A stretch of 64,000 nt of DNA from Halostella salina (GTDB taxonomy: Archaea; Halobacteriota; Halobacteria; Halobacteriales; Natronoarchaeaceae). Below, piece after piece: positions 53,139-61,723 of this stretch; position 1 is the stretch's first letter, and the number at the start of each line of letters is the position of its first letter. The translations under genes were made by a program, and so were the position numbers. Location of the stretch: contig NZ_RCIH01000006.1 in the NCBI RefSeq assembly GCF_003675855.1, positions 186,001-250,000 on the forward strand, written 5' to 3'. A model generated the notes under the pieces. The model was not told where the DNA came from. It ran no database searches and worked only from the letters and a program-made list of their open reading frames with translations.

Positions 53139-54278
53139 ATGCAGAACGTCGACGCCGCCGGCCTCGGGATCGGCGACGACCATCCGCCGCGGATCATGGG
53201 CGTGCTGAACGTCAGCGAGGAGTCGCCGTACGACCCCTCGGTGTACGACGACCCCGCCGAGGCGGCGGCGTACGTCGACGAGGCGCTGATCGGCGAGGGC
53301 GCGGACATCGTCGACGTGGGGCTGGAGTCGGCGAACAAGCGGTTCGAGGTGCTCTCCGCCGAGGAGGAGCTCGACCGGCTCGACACCGCCGTCGCGGCGA
53401 TGGAGCAGACGAGCGGCGACGCCGTCTTTTCCATCGAGACGCGCTACGCCGAGGTGGCCGACGCGGCGCTCTCGCGGGGGTTCGATATGGTCAACGACAT
53501 CTGCGGCTTCGCGGACCCCGAGATGCCCGCGGTCTGTCGGGAGCACGACGTCGCTGTCGCCAAGATGGCCAGCCCCCCGGACCTCGAACGCCCCGGCGCG
53601 GTCGAGGAGGTCGACGACATCTACGACGCGCTGACGCGCAACGGCCTCACCGACAAGACGATCATCGACCCGGCATTCGGCGGGTGGAGCGAGGACAAGA
53701 CCCTCGAACACGACCGCGAGACCTTCCGCCGCCTGCGCGAGTTCCGCGGGCTGGACCGCCCGCTCCTCGTCTCGATCAACCGCAAGAACTTCCTGAAGGA
53801 GGTCGCCGGCCGGTCGACCGAGGAGGCGCTCCCCGTCAGCCTCGCCGCCACCTCGATGGCCGTCGAGCGCGGCGCGCACGTCGTCCGGACGCACGACGTG
53901 GCCGAGACGCGCGACGCCGCGCTCATCGGGAAGGAGTTCGCGCGGGACCGACTCCGCGACGGCGACGACGTGACCGTCGAGGAACTCGACGTGACGACCG
54001 TCGGCGAGGCGCGGCGACACCTGGAGCGACTCGGCGTCGACCCGGACGCCGCCACCGACTGTACGGTGCGGGTGTTCGAACTCGACGGGCTGGCCGACGA
54101 GACGGCGGCGGCGCTGTCGACGGCCGCCGCGGACCGGGACGCGACGTTCGTCGACGGTCGCGATGGCGCGCTGCTGGCCGGGACGCCCGCCGAAATCGCG
54201 GGCGTCACCGCCGCCGTCGCCGAGCGTGCCCCGGATTTCCGGGCGACCGAACGGCGCATTCGGGACGCTCTCAGCTAA
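53139..54278 (+). CDS. folP: dihydropteroate synthase-like protein
   Basis: A 379-residue protein. DHPS motifs in order are IMGVLNVSEESPYDPSV, DIVDVGLESANKRFE, DMVNDICGFADPEM, IDPAFGGWSED and RPLLVSINRKNFLKEVAGR, then ERGAHVVRTHDVAETRDA. These build the TIM barrel that condenses a pterin diphosphate with p-aminobenzoate. A C-terminal segment of about 105 residues is extra. The ATG at 53139 is the start with the normal spacing. Together with the next gene (a pterin diphosphokinase) it would supply folate-type cofactors, although haloarchaea also have a separate fused FolCP, so the exact acceptor may differ. Confidence 0.87.
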   Translation: MQNVDAAGLGIGDDHPPRIMGVLNVSEESPYDPSVYDDPAEAAAYVDEALIGEGADIVDVGLESANKRFEVLSAEEELDRLDTAVAAMEQTSGDAVFSIETRYAEVADAALSRGFDMVNDICGFADPEMPAVCREHDVAVAKMASPPDLERPGAVEEVDDIYDALTRNGLTDKTIIDPAFGGWSEDKTLEHDRETFRRLREFRGLDRPLLVSINRKNFLKEVAGRSTEEALPVSLAATSMAVERGAHVVRTHDVAETRDAALIGKEFARDRLRDGDDVTVEELDVTTVGEARRHLERLGVDPDAATDCTVRVFELDGLADETAAALSTAAADRDATFVDGRDGALLAGTPAEIAGVTAAVAERAPDFRATERRIRDALS

Positions 54279-54290
54279 GAGAAAACTTAT

Positions 54291-54363
54291 GCCGGATGGC
54301 TGTGAAAGCCCGCGTGGTAGCCGGAAGGGCATCCGGGTAGGGGTACACGGACGCCACTCCGGC
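54291..54363 (+). ncRNA. structured RNA candidate between folP and mptE
   Basis: The spacer 54279-54410 can fold strongly. GCCGGA (54291-54296) plus TGGC (54297-54300) pairs with GCCA (54353-54356) plus TCCGGC (54358-54363) with one bulged C, ten base pairs in total. Inside, CCGGA (54321-54325) pairs with TCCGG (54332-54336) around AGGGCA. Two alternatives compete: CCGGATG (54292-54298) with CATCCGG (54330-54336), and GGCT (54298-54301) with AGCC (54307-54310). An ATG at 54289 also opens a 41-residue basic frame that overlaps the mptE start (ATGA). RNA is the better reading; it may be a cis regulator of mptE or a small RNA. Confidence 0.45.
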
Positions 54364-54410
54364 TCACGAAACTACGGGATCCTGACGACGCTATCTCCCC
54401 AGCGACAGCT

Positions 54411-55097
54411 ATGAACTTCGACGAGTGGAACCCCGTCTACGAGGCGATCCTCGCCGACTTCGGCTTCGACCGGACGGCCGACGAGCGCGCCCGCGACCTG
54501 CTCGCGGACCTCGCGGAGCCGTTCGACGAGGCCCGCCTGCCGCCGTTCGCGGGGGCGACCGTCGCCATCGCCGGAGCCGGCCCCTCGCTCGGGGACGAAC
54601 TTGCCGCGGCCCGCGAGGCCGACGTGGTGGTCGCCGCGTCGACGGCGGCGGACGTGCTCGCGGAGGCGGGCGTCGAGGTGGACCTGATGACGACGGATCT
54701 CGACAAGAACGTCGACACCGCCGTCGCGCTCTCGGAGCGTGGCGTCCCGGTCGCGGTCCACGCGCACGGCGACAACGTCCCGGCGGTTCGCTCGGCCGTC
54801 CCGCGGTTCGCCGACGAGTTCCTCCTGCCGACGACGCAGGCCGAACCCGTCGGCCCGGTCCGGAATTTCGGCGGGTTCACGGACGGCGACCGCGCCGCCT
54901 TCCTCGCGGACCACTTCGGGGCCGCCGAACTCCGGTTCCCGGGGTGGTCGTTCGACGACCCCGCGGTGGACGACCTGAAGGCCCGAAAACTGGACTGGGC
55001 CGAACGGCTGCTCCGGTGGCTCGAACGCCGCCGCGACGAGCGGTTCGCGGTGCTGGACGGCCGGCGCGGCGGTATCGAACCCGTGCCGGGCGCGTAA
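54411..55097 (+). CDS. mptE: 6-hydroxymethylpterin diphosphokinase MptE-like
   Basis: A 228-residue protein of the MptE family (DUF115). It begins MNFDEWNPVYEAILADFGF, then VAIAGAGPSLGDEL, the nucleotide-binding Gly loop, VDLMTTDLDKN and HAHGDNVPAVRSAV, and FGGFTDGDRAAFLADHFGA. It transfers diphosphate from ATP to 6-hydroxymethyl-7,8-dihydropterin, the substrate of DHPS, so it belongs with folP just upstream. The ATG at 54411 follows a structured spacer of 132 bases and overlaps the end of a short frame there. Confidence 0.92.
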   Translation: MNFDEWNPVYEAILADFGFDRTADERARDLLADLAEPFDEARLPPFAGATVAIAGAGPSLGDELAAAREADVVVAASTAADVLAEAGVEVDLMTTDLDKNVDTAVALSERGVPVAVHAHGDNVPAVRSAVPRFADEFLLPTTQAEPVGPVRNFGGFTDGDRAAFLADHFGAAELRFPGWSFDDPAVDDLKARKLDWAERLLRWLERRRDERFAVLDGRRGGIEPVPGA

Positions 55098-55168
55098 TCC
55101 GCCGCGCGGACGCCGCGGACGGGGTTCCACCGGGTTTATGTGTAGTCGCTGACGAGACCGACGCACGA

Positions 55169-55858
55169 ATGCCCTCCACAGCTACCGACCCGTCCGAACC
55201 CCGCGAGAGCGGGACGGGTAGTTCGCCGGACAGGACGCTCGACTGGGTCGTCTCGGTCCTGCTCGTCCTGCAGGGGCTGTTGCTCGCCGTCGTCGGCGTC
55301 TCCCTCTATCAGTTCGCGTCGCCGGCACGGAGCCGGGAGATCGTCGCGGAAATCGAGGTCCAGCCGACGGTCGTGGACGAGGCGGTTCTCGTCGACGTGG
55401 TCACCCAACTGACGACGTGGGCCGGAGTCGGAACGGCGGCCGCGGGCGTGCTGTTGCTCGTGCTCGGGGCGGCGTTTCCGCACTACCGGACCCGCCTGCG
55501 GCGACGGACCGGCGAGCCATCGCCGCCGGTCGACGACCTGACCGCCTTCGCCGTCGGTGCGGCGGCGTCCGGAGTCACGGGGTCGGTCCCGCTCGGCCCG
55601 GCGGCCGTCGGCGGCGTCCTCGGGTACTACCGCGACGGGGACCGGGCGGACGGCCTCCGGCTCGGTCTCCTTGCGGGTCTCGGCGTCGCGGCTCCGGCCG
55701 TGGTACTGGTCGCATTTCCGATCGCGGCGACCGCGACCGGTTCGGCCGCGCCGGTCGCGGCGGTACTCGCCGTCGCGGCGTTCGTGAGCGCGCTCTACGC
55801 GGTCGCAGTGAGCGCGCTCGGCGGCGTCTTCGGTGCCGTGATCGCCGACCGGGACTGA
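55169..55858 (+). CDS. DUF5518-like membrane protein
   Basis: A 229-residue membrane protein. After a charged Ser/Pro-rich start there are hydrophobic segments: WVVSVLLVLQGLLLAVVGVS, AGVGTAAAGVLLLVLGAAF, then four more in the C-terminal half with Gly-rich pattern VTGSVPLGPAAVGGVLGYYR, as in haloarchaeal DUF5518 proteins. A TTTATGTG box lies about 27-34 bases before the ATG at 55169. The function is unknown. It is convergent with the MDR oxidoreductase gene, which ends 4 bases away. Confidence 0.75.
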   Translation: MPSTATDPSEPRESGTGSSPDRTLDWVVSVLLVLQGLLLAVVGVSLYQFASPARSREIVAEIEVQPTVVDEAVLVDVVTQLTTWAGVGTAAAGVLLLVLGAAFPHYRTRLRRRTGEPSPPVDDLTAFAVGAAASGVTGSVPLGPAAVGGVLGYYRDGDRADGLRLGLLAGLGVAAPAVVLVAFPIAATATGSAAPVAAVLAVAAFVSALYAVAVSALGGVFGAVIADRD

Positions 55859-55861
55859 GGA

Positions 55862-56836
55862 TTACGCGGGTTTCAGCACGACCTTCCCGGTCGACCCGCG
55901 GTTCTCGATGAACTCGTGGGCCTCGGCGGCGTCGGCCAGCGGGAACGATTCGCCGACGATCACTTCGAGTTCACCCGACTGCAGTCCCTGCTGGAGGTCG
56001 GGCACGGCCTGCAGCACGCGGTTGGGGTCGGTCCGCATCGCGCGCCCGAGGTGGTAGCCGATGACGCTCTTGTTGCCGAAGAGGAGCGTTCCGGTGTCGA
56101 CCTCGCCGGGCCGGCCGCTGGCCGCGCCGTAGGCGACGATCCGGCCGAACTGCGGGATAGCGTCGAGGCTCTCCGAGAACGTCTCGCCGCCGACGCCGTC
56201 GAGCACGATGTCGACGCCCTCGCCGTCGGTGATCTCGTCGACGCGTTCGACGAAGTCGTCCTCGACGTAGTTGATGGGATGGTCGCAGCCGAGGTCGCTG
56301 GCCAGGTCAAGCTTCTCCCGCGTGCTCGCGGTGCCGAACACCTCCGCGCCGGCCCGGGATGCGAGCTGGACCGCGGCGGTGCCGACGCCGCCCGCGGCGG
56401 CGTGGATCAGCACGCGCTCGTCCTCTTTCAGGTCGCCCCACCCGAACAGGCAGCCGTGGGCGGTGAGGAACTGGACGGGGAACCCGGCGGCCTCCTCGAA
56501 CGACATCCCGTCGGGGATCGGGAACAGCGAGGCCGTGTCGGCGGTGACGTACTCGGCGTACGCGTTCCCGTTCGTCATCGCGACGACGCGGTCGCCCACG
56601 TCCAGCCCGACGCCTTCGCCGACGGCGTCGACCGTGCCGGCGGCCTCCATCCCCGGGACGTACGGCGGTTCGGGACCGCCCTCGTAGTGGCCGCGGCGCT
56701 GCATCACGTCGGCGAAGTTGATCCCGGCGGCCTCGACGGCGACCCGGACCTCGCCCTCACCGGGCTCGGGCGTCTCCCGGTCGACGACACTCATCGTCTC
56801 GCTCGTGCCGAACTCCTGAACCTCGATGGCCTGCAT
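55862..56836 (-). CDS. MDR-family NADPH:quinone oxidoreductase
   Basis: A 324-residue medium-chain reductase, zinc-free quinone-reductase type. ETPEPGEGEVRVAVEAAGIN and PYVPGMEAAGTVDAVGEGV form the GroES-like part; HAAAGGVGTAAVQLASRAGA is the NADP-binding loop; SLDAIPQFGRIVAYGAASG comes later. There is no structural-zinc Cys cluster. It reduces quinones or enones with NADPH, using one or two electrons. A single gene; 105 bases separate it from the TraB-like gene upstream on the same strand. Confidence 0.93.
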   Translation of the reverse strand: MQAIEVQEFGTSETMSVVDRETPEPGEGEVRVAVEAAGINFADVMQRRGHYEGGPEPPYVPGMEAAGTVDAVGEGVGLDVGDRVVAMTNGNAYAEYVTADTASLFPIPDGMSFEEAAGFPVQFLTAHGCLFGWGDLKEDERVLIHAAAGGVGTAAVQLASRAGAEVFGTASTREKLDLASDLGCDHPINYVEDDFVERVDEITDGEGVDIVLDGVGGETFSESLDAIPQFGRIVAYGAASGRPGEVDTGTLLFGNKSVIGYHLGRAMRTDPNRVLQAVPDLQQGLQSGELEVIVGESFPLADAAEAHEFIENRGSTGKVVLKPA

Positions 56837-56941
56837 GGTACCGTCGTACGGACGAGCGGCGGATAAAGCTCCGTGAACGGGGGGAAACCGCGGCTCCGTT
56901 CCACGCCGGGCACGCCGGAGCGCGTTTCATCGTGTCCGCTT

Positions 56942-57685
56942 TCAGGCCAGTTCCGCGGCGACGCCGTCCAGATGGTCGATGCCGACGACGGCGAGCACGT
57001 CGCCCTGTCTTCGCAGGTCCTCCAGCTTCGCGGCCATGCACGCCTCGCGCGTGGCGTCCCGCAGGTGGACCGGCTCGGGCGTCTCGAACGCCCGGGTGAG
57101 CGAGAGGCTTCGAGACGCCTGCCGCCGTTCGTCCGCCGCCTGGGTCTCGGGCGGGTCGTTCGCGGTGCAGTCGTGGTCGACCGGCCGGTCCAGTTCGACA
57201 GTGCGCCCAGTCAGCCGGGCGACGGCCGCGCCGGCCCGACAGACGAGCGCGTGCCGGGTGACGCTCGCGACGCCGCGGAGGACCCGGGCGACGGTGCGGG
57301 GCGACGGGCGCTCGTCGCGGATCCGGGCAGCGAGCCGGTGGACAAAGGCGGCGCTGGGCGCGTCGATGCCGGTCACGTCGCAGTCGGCCGCCCGGATGGC
57401 TGCACTCATCTCGCCGCCGCGAGACGGCGGGCCCCCGTCCGCCGCGTCGGCGTACGCCTCGAACAGCGGGAGCGCGAGCGGCGAGAGTTCCAGCGCGACG
57501 GTCGCGGGGTCGCGGGCGTCGATCAGCGCCCGGACGCGGTGGACGCTGGCGGGGTGGTCGTGGACGACGCCGACGAGCGTCACGTCGCCGGGGGCGGCCG
57601 ATCCGTCGCCGACAGCCGACTCGTCGGCGGTGACGGTTCGCACGTACTCGTCGTGGAGGCGGGGGTCGTCGCGGGCGGGAGCCAT
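56942..57685 (-). CDS. TraB-like (PrgY/GumN) domain protein
   Basis: A 247-residue protein. VTLVGVVHDHPASVHRVRAL and VALELSPLALPLFEAYADAA near the start, and VLAVVGIDHLDGVAAEL at the end are the TraB/PrgY/GumN-like pattern with conserved His and Glu. Middle part RDATREACMAAKLEDLRRQG carries another conserved block (MA.kl). Unlike the usual TraB, it lacks C-terminal membrane segments, so the protein is soluble. Family members may be proteases of the EreA/ChaN clan, without certain substrate. Confidence 0.78.
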   Translation of the reverse strand: MAPARDDPRLHDEYVRTVTADESAVGDGSAAPGDVTLVGVVHDHPASVHRVRALIDARDPATVALELSPLALPLFEAYADAADGGPPSRGGEMSAAIRAADCDVTGIDAPSAAFVHRLAARIRDERPSPRTVARVLRGVASVTRHALVCRAGAAVARLTGRTVELDRPVDHDCTANDPPETQAADERRQASRSLSLTRAFETPEPVHLRDATREACMAAKLEDLRRQGDVLAVVGIDHLDGVAAELA

Positions 57686-57939
57686 TCGCTACGGACGCCT
57701 ACGACCGCGGACGGATAACCGTTGCTTTCCGCCGGACGATCGGGATTTCGACAGGTCGGTCGTGTGAACCGCCGGAGTTCGTCGGTCCGCGTGCTGGCGA
57801 AAGCCCTCGTTACCCGTCGCCGCCGGACGGAACGCGGTCGGCATCCGACCGATGACGGTTGGCAAGCCCGGCTTACGGGCTGGAACGGACGGAACGACTG
57901 CCGTCGCTTATTGAATCCCCCGTCGCGGTTCCGGTCGGA

Positions 57940-58182
57940 ATGCGATCCAACATCACAGACGACGACGAGGGGAAGCACGTGGTCAACGCCGACGGCGACA
58001 AGGTGGGCATCGTGAAGGACGTCCGGGCCGGCACGGCACACGTCGACCCCGACCCGGGGATGACCGACAGGATCATGTCCAAACTCGGCTGGGGCGACAT
58101 GGACGACGACACGTACCCGCTGCAGGAGGCGAACGTCGACGCTGTCACCGACGATGAGGTTCGACTGAAGCGCGACCTGTAG
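57940..58182 (+). CDS. PRC-barrel domain protein
   Basis: An 80-residue PRC-barrel protein: DDDEGKHVVNADGDKVGIVK and VDAVTDDEVRLKRDL form the strands, with MTDRIMSKLGWGDMDDDTYP between. It follows the common haloarchaeal small-PRC layout. A CTTATTGAA box lies about 27-34 bases before the ATG at 57940. PRC barrels are interaction domains; some bind RNA or the cell-division machinery, but this one has no known partner. A T-rich terminator follows at 58201. Confidence 0.88.
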   Translation: MRSNITDDDEGKHVVNADGDKVGIVKDVRAGTAHVDPDPGMTDRIMSKLGWGDMDDDTYPLQEANVDAVTDDEVRLKRDL

Positions 58183-58200
58183 CAGTCGTCGCTAGCGCGG

Positions 58201-58214
58201 TTTTTATTATATTT
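58201..58214 (+). terminator. T-rich terminator after the PRC-barrel gene
   Basis: TTTTTATTATATTT, beginning 18 bases after the stop codon, is the T-run style of archaeal intrinsic termination. It also marks the beginning of a less GC-rich stretch. Confidence 0.65.
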
Positions 58215-58282
58215 GGATGTGAAACGGGGGAGAGAGATCGGTAAGTGAGTGGGCGAATCGACCGTTGTTAATTCCGGAACTG

Positions 58283-58630
58283 TCAGTACCGGAGTAGTTC
58301 GTCGGGGAGGCGATAGCCGGTTTCGTCCTGTTTGAACTGGAACGAGTCAACGACTGAATCCAACGATAGGGGGCCGTAGACGTGTGGAAATGCGCTGCTC
58401 CCGTCGTCTCCCGATTCGTATCGAACTGGTGAGTCGAGCTTGGATTCGTCCAGGACGAGAAGCATCATATCATCGTCGGTAGCGTGGTTGATGTCGGCAA
58501 CGATGACTATCTGTCCCGGTTTCGAACAGTGAACGAACCCTTCTGTGGCAAGTGAGTCCGGACGATGTTCCCCAGTCTCCTGAAACGATTGCCAGTCTGC
58601 TCGGGAAAGTGTATGGACGATGTATGCCAT
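58283..58630 (-). CDS. DUF952-family protein in a less GC-rich islet
   Basis: A 115-residue protein with the DUF952 pattern: HTLSRADWQSFQETGE, then EGFVHCSKPGQIVIVADINH (His and Ser are conserved), LLVLDESKLDSPVRYESG and AFPHVYGPLSLDSV. Relatives are small, possibly glutathione-transferase-like or decarboxylase-like proteins with unclear chemistry. The base composition is unlike the neighbours: the row 58321-58380 has 30 G+C of 60. Codon use is relaxed, so it was probably acquired recently, maybe from a less GC-rich halophile or bacterium. Confidence 0.85.
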   Translation of the reverse strand: MAYIVHTLSRADWQSFQETGEHRPDSLATEGFVHCSKPGQIVIVADINHATDDDMMLLVLDESKLDSPVRYESGDDGSSAFPHVYGPLSLDSVVDSFQFKQDETGYRLPDELLRY

Positions 58631-58737
58631 CTCGTGAGAAAATCGGCTCCTGACAAATATTGTTGCTGTATGTAACGTATATTTCGCCCCGGAGACAGGT
58701 GAAGGAATTGAATAGGCTACTACCGGCGGCCCGTGAG

Positions 58738-59742
58738 CTACTGCTCGGGCGCGAGCGCCTCCAGCGTCTCGCGCGCCTCGTCGACCGTCGCGCCGCGCGG
58801 GAACCCGACGGCGACGGCGTCGACGCCGTCAATCGACGCGAACTTCTCGAACTGCTCGCGCGCTCGCTCGGGCGTGCCCACCGCGGCGAGGTCGTCGATG
58901 AGTTCGTCGTCCAGCAGTTCGTTGGCGCGCTCGCGGTCGCCGCTCGCCCACGCCGCGGCCACCTCGTTAGCCACCTCCTCGTGGCCCTGCCGGGCCAGCG
59001 AGTCGCGGTAGTAGGTGCCCATCCCGCCGATGTAGAAGGCGCTGTGCTGGAGGCCGAGTTCGCGGGCGCGCTCGCCGTCCTCCAGCGCACAGCAGGTCAG
59101 CGACAGCGTGACGCGCACGTCGTCGGGGTCGCGGTCGCCGAGTTCCGCGCCGCGGCGCAGGTTGTCCAGCCGGTCGCGCATGCCGTCGGGCGTGAACACG
59201 GTGGCGTGCCAGCCGTCGGCGAAGCGCCCGCAGAGCTCGACCGCCTTCGGTCCCATCCCGGCGGCGTCGACCGGCGGCGCGGGGTCGGGCGGTTCGGAGC
59301 GCAGGCGGAAGCCGGCGAGGTTGAAGATGTCGCCGTCGTAGTTCAGCTCCTCCCCGGCGAGGACGCGCTTGATGATGTCGACGTACTCGCGGGTCCGGCG
59401 GAGCGGGCGCTCGAAGTCGACGCCGTGCCAGCCCTCGATGACGGCGGGACCGCTCGGGCCGATGCCGAGGCGGAGGCGGCCGTCCGACACCTCCTGAAGC
59501 GTTGCGGCGGTCTGGCCCATCAGCGCCGGCGACCGCGCGTAGACGTTGAGGATGCTCGGGCCGATACCGATCTCGTCGGTGCCGTGGGCGATGCTGGTCA
59601 GGCTGGTGACGGCGTCGCGGCCCCACGTCTCCGGGAGCCAGGCGCGCTCATATCCGAGGTCCTCCGCCTGCTGCGAGAGGTCGACGAGCGTGTCGACGCT
59701 CGGCTGCGCCGCGACGGGCAGGTGGACGGTGCGGTCGGTCAT
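58738..59742 (-). CDS. LLM-class F420/FMN-dependent oxidoreductase
   Basis: A 334-residue luciferase-like TIM barrel. LGYERAWLPETWGRDAVTSL and IGIGPSILNVYARSPALMGQ are conserved in the F420-dependent LLM subgroup (as in Mer-like and FGD-like enzymes), then LRLGIGPSGPAVIEGWHGV. It probably uses reduced F420 on an unknown substrate. The ATG at 59742 overlaps the stop codon of the upstream SDR gene (ATGA), so the two are translated together and may act in one pathway. Confidence 0.9.
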   Translation of the reverse strand: MTDRTVHLPVAAQPSVDTLVDLSQQAEDLGYERAWLPETWGRDAVTSLTSIAHGTDEIGIGPSILNVYARSPALMGQTAATLQEVSDGRLRLGIGPSGPAVIEGWHGVDFERPLRRTREYVDIIKRVLAGEELNYDGDIFNLAGFRLRSEPPDPAPPVDAAGMGPKAVELCGRFADGWHATVFTPDGMRDRLDNLRRGAELGDRDPDDVRVTLSLTCCALEDGERARELGLQHSAFYIGGMGTYYRDSLARQGHEEVANEVAAAWASGDRERANELLDDELIDDLAAVGTPERAREQFEKFASIDGVDAVAVGFPRGATVDEARETLEALAPEQ

Positions 59743-60515
59743 ACGTCGGGGTTCTCCATGATGTCCGGAAGCCCTGCCGGGGTGATCGTCTGCCCGACCA
59801 CGTAGGACGCGGCGGGGCTGGCGAGGAACTGCGCCACGTCGGCGATCTCCTCGCTGGTGCCGATGCGTCGCTCGACCTCGTCGCGCTCTATCTCGTCGGC
59901 GCTGACGCCCATCTGGCTCTCGACGCCGGGCGTGGCGACGAAGCCGGGCGAGATGCAGTTGACGCGGACGCCGTCGCCCGCCCACTCGTGGGCTAGCGTC
60001 GTCGTGAGGTTGATCACGCCGGCCTTGGCCGCGGCGTAGTGGCTCATGTACGGCGCGCCCTGCTCGCCGGCGACGCTGGCGAGGTTGACGACGCTCCCGC
60101 CGCCGTCCTTCAGGTGCTCGCCGGCGACCTGCGTGCAGTGGTACGTGCCCGTCAGGTTGATGTCGACGATGGTGCCCCAGCCGTTCGGGGAGATGTCGTC
60201 GAAGTTCGCCATGAAGCTCGCGCCGGCGTTGTTCACGAGCACGTCCAGCCCGCCGAACTCCTCGACCGTGGCCTCGACCAGCGCCTCGACGGCGTCGCGC
60301 TCGGTCACGTCGCACTCGACGGCGAGCGCGTCACCCGGGCGCTCGCTGTCCGCGATCCCGTCGGCGACCGGTTCGACGTTGTCGATGTCGCGGGAGCAGA
60401 CGACCACGTCGACGCCGTCGTCCGCGAACCGCTCGGCGATCCGCTTGCCGATACCGCTCGACGCGCCCGTTACCACCGCGGTCTCGCCGTCGACGCGGAA
60501 CTGTTCGACCGTCAC
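59739..60515 (-). CDS. short-chain dehydrogenase/reductase
   Basis: A 258-residue SDR. The cofactor motif is VVTGASSGIGKRIAERF (T-G-x3-G-x-G), the NNAG block is DVLVNNAGASFMANF, and the active site is S (LASVAGEQGAP) with Y-x3-K in MSHYAAAKAGVIN. It oxidises or reduces an alcohol/ketone, as in 3-oxoacyl-ACP/CoA reductases or steroid-type SDRs. It is the first gene of a pair with the LLM enzyme. It lies divergent to the phosphotransferase gene, whose promoter is in the 125-base gap. Confidence 0.93.
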   Translation of the reverse strand: MTVEQFRVDGETAVVTGASSGIGKRIAERFADDGVDVVVCSRDIDNVEPVADGIADSERPGDALAVECDVTERDAVEALVEATVEEFGGLDVLVNNAGASFMANFDDISPNGWGTIVDINLTGTYHCTQVAGEHLKDGGGSVVNLASVAGEQGAPYMSHYAAAKAGVINLTTTLAHEWAGDGVRVNCISPGFVATPGVESQMGVSADEIERDEVERRIGTSEEIADVAQFLASPAASYVVGQTITPAGLPDIMENPDV

Positions 60516-60640
60516 GCGGACCCCTCCGTGCGTGTCATTGTCACGAATTTATACACAGTCAACGCCCATAAAGTTGTGCGGTCGGGAGAAACCGACATCG
60601 CGCCGGAAGTTTATTCGTCGTCCCTGCCCTGCGGTGGCAC

Positions 60641-61702
60641 ATGGCGGACGACTACTACGAGCGCCTCGTCGACGAGGACGCGCTCCGGACCTACCTCGAA
60701 TCCGAACTCGGCCCGGCCGACGGGTTCGACGTACAGCGCCACCGCGAGGGCCACTCCAACGAGACGCTGTTTCTCCAGTGGGGCGACCGCGACCTGGTGG
60801 TCCGGCGGCCCCCGCCGGGCGAGACGGCGGACAAGGCCCACGACGTGCTCCGCGAGTACCGCGTCGTCGACGCGCTGCAGGACGGGCCGGTGCCGGTTCC
60901 GACCACGGTGCTGGCCTGCGACGACGAGAGCGTGATCGGCGACGAGTTCTACCTGATGGAGCGTGTCGAGGGCGACGTGATCCGCGACGCGGAGCCGGAG
61001 CGCTTCGCCGACCCCGACCGGCGGCGACGGCTCGGCGAGGAACTGGTCGACGGGCTGGCGGCGATCCACGGCGTCGACTACGAGGCGGTCGGCCTCGGCG
61101 AGTTCGGCCACCCCGAGGGCTTCGCCGAGCGGCAGGTGCGGCGCTGGTCCGAACAGCTCACCTGGGCGTTCTCGAAGACGGCCGACGAGCGCGAGGTACC
61201 GGTGCTGTACGACGTGATGGAGTGGCTCACCGACAACGCGCCCGAAGACCACCCCCACACGCTCGTCCACGGCGACTACAAGCTCGACAACGTGATGTAC
61301 GGGCCGAGCGAGGACCCTGAACTCGTCGGCGTGTTCGACTGGGAGATGAGCACGCTGGGCGACCCGCTGACCGACCTCGGCTGGATGCTGTCGGTCTGGC
61401 GCGACCCGAAAGACCCCGAACCGCCCGCGTCGAACATGGTGACCCGCGTCATGGAGGCGGAGGGGTACCCCACCCGGCGGGAACTCGTCGACCGCTACGA
61501 GGCGAAGACCGGCATCGAGTACGAGAACGACCGCTTCTACCGCGCGCTGGCGGTGTACAAGCTCGCCGCGCTGGGCGAGATGTTTTTCGCGCGCTACCTG
61601 CAGGACGACGCAGACGACCCCCTGTATCCGAAGATGGAGGAGACGGTCCCGGCGCTGGGCGAGCGCGCGATGCGGATCATCGACGGCGAGGAGCCGCTCT
61701 GA
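60641..61702 (+). CDS. APH-family phosphotransferase (ACAD10/11 kinase-like)
   Basis: A 353-residue protein of the aminoglycoside-phosphotransferase fold. The ATP-binding loop has HREGHSNETLFLQWGDRDL, then VVRRPPPGETADKAHDVLRE; the catalytic loop is LVHGDYKLDNVMYG and the metal-binding motif VFDWEMSTLGDPLTDLGWML. This layout matches the kinase-like N domain of ACAD10/ACAD11, which phosphorylates 4-hydroxyacyl-CoA. TTTATTC lies about 25-31 bases before the ATG. Its neighbours SDR and LLM could belong to the same acyl or hydroxy acid pathway. Confidence 0.9.
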   Translation: MADDYYERLVDEDALRTYLESELGPADGFDVQRHREGHSNETLFLQWGDRDLVVRRPPPGETADKAHDVLREYRVVDALQDGPVPVPTTVLACDDESVIGDEFYLMERVEGDVIRDAEPERFADPDRRRRLGEELVDGLAAIHGVDYEAVGLGEFGHPEGFAERQVRRWSEQLTWAFSKTADEREVPVLYDVMEWLTDNAPEDHPHTLVHGDYKLDNVMYGPSEDPELVGVFDWEMSTLGDPLTDLGWMLSVWRDPKDPEPPASNMVTRVMEAEGYPTRRELVDRYEAKTGIEYENDRFYRALAVYKLAALGEMFFARYLQDDADDPLYPKMEETVPALGERAMRIIDGEEPL

Positions 61703-61723
61703 TCCCCGACGCCGCCCGATCGG

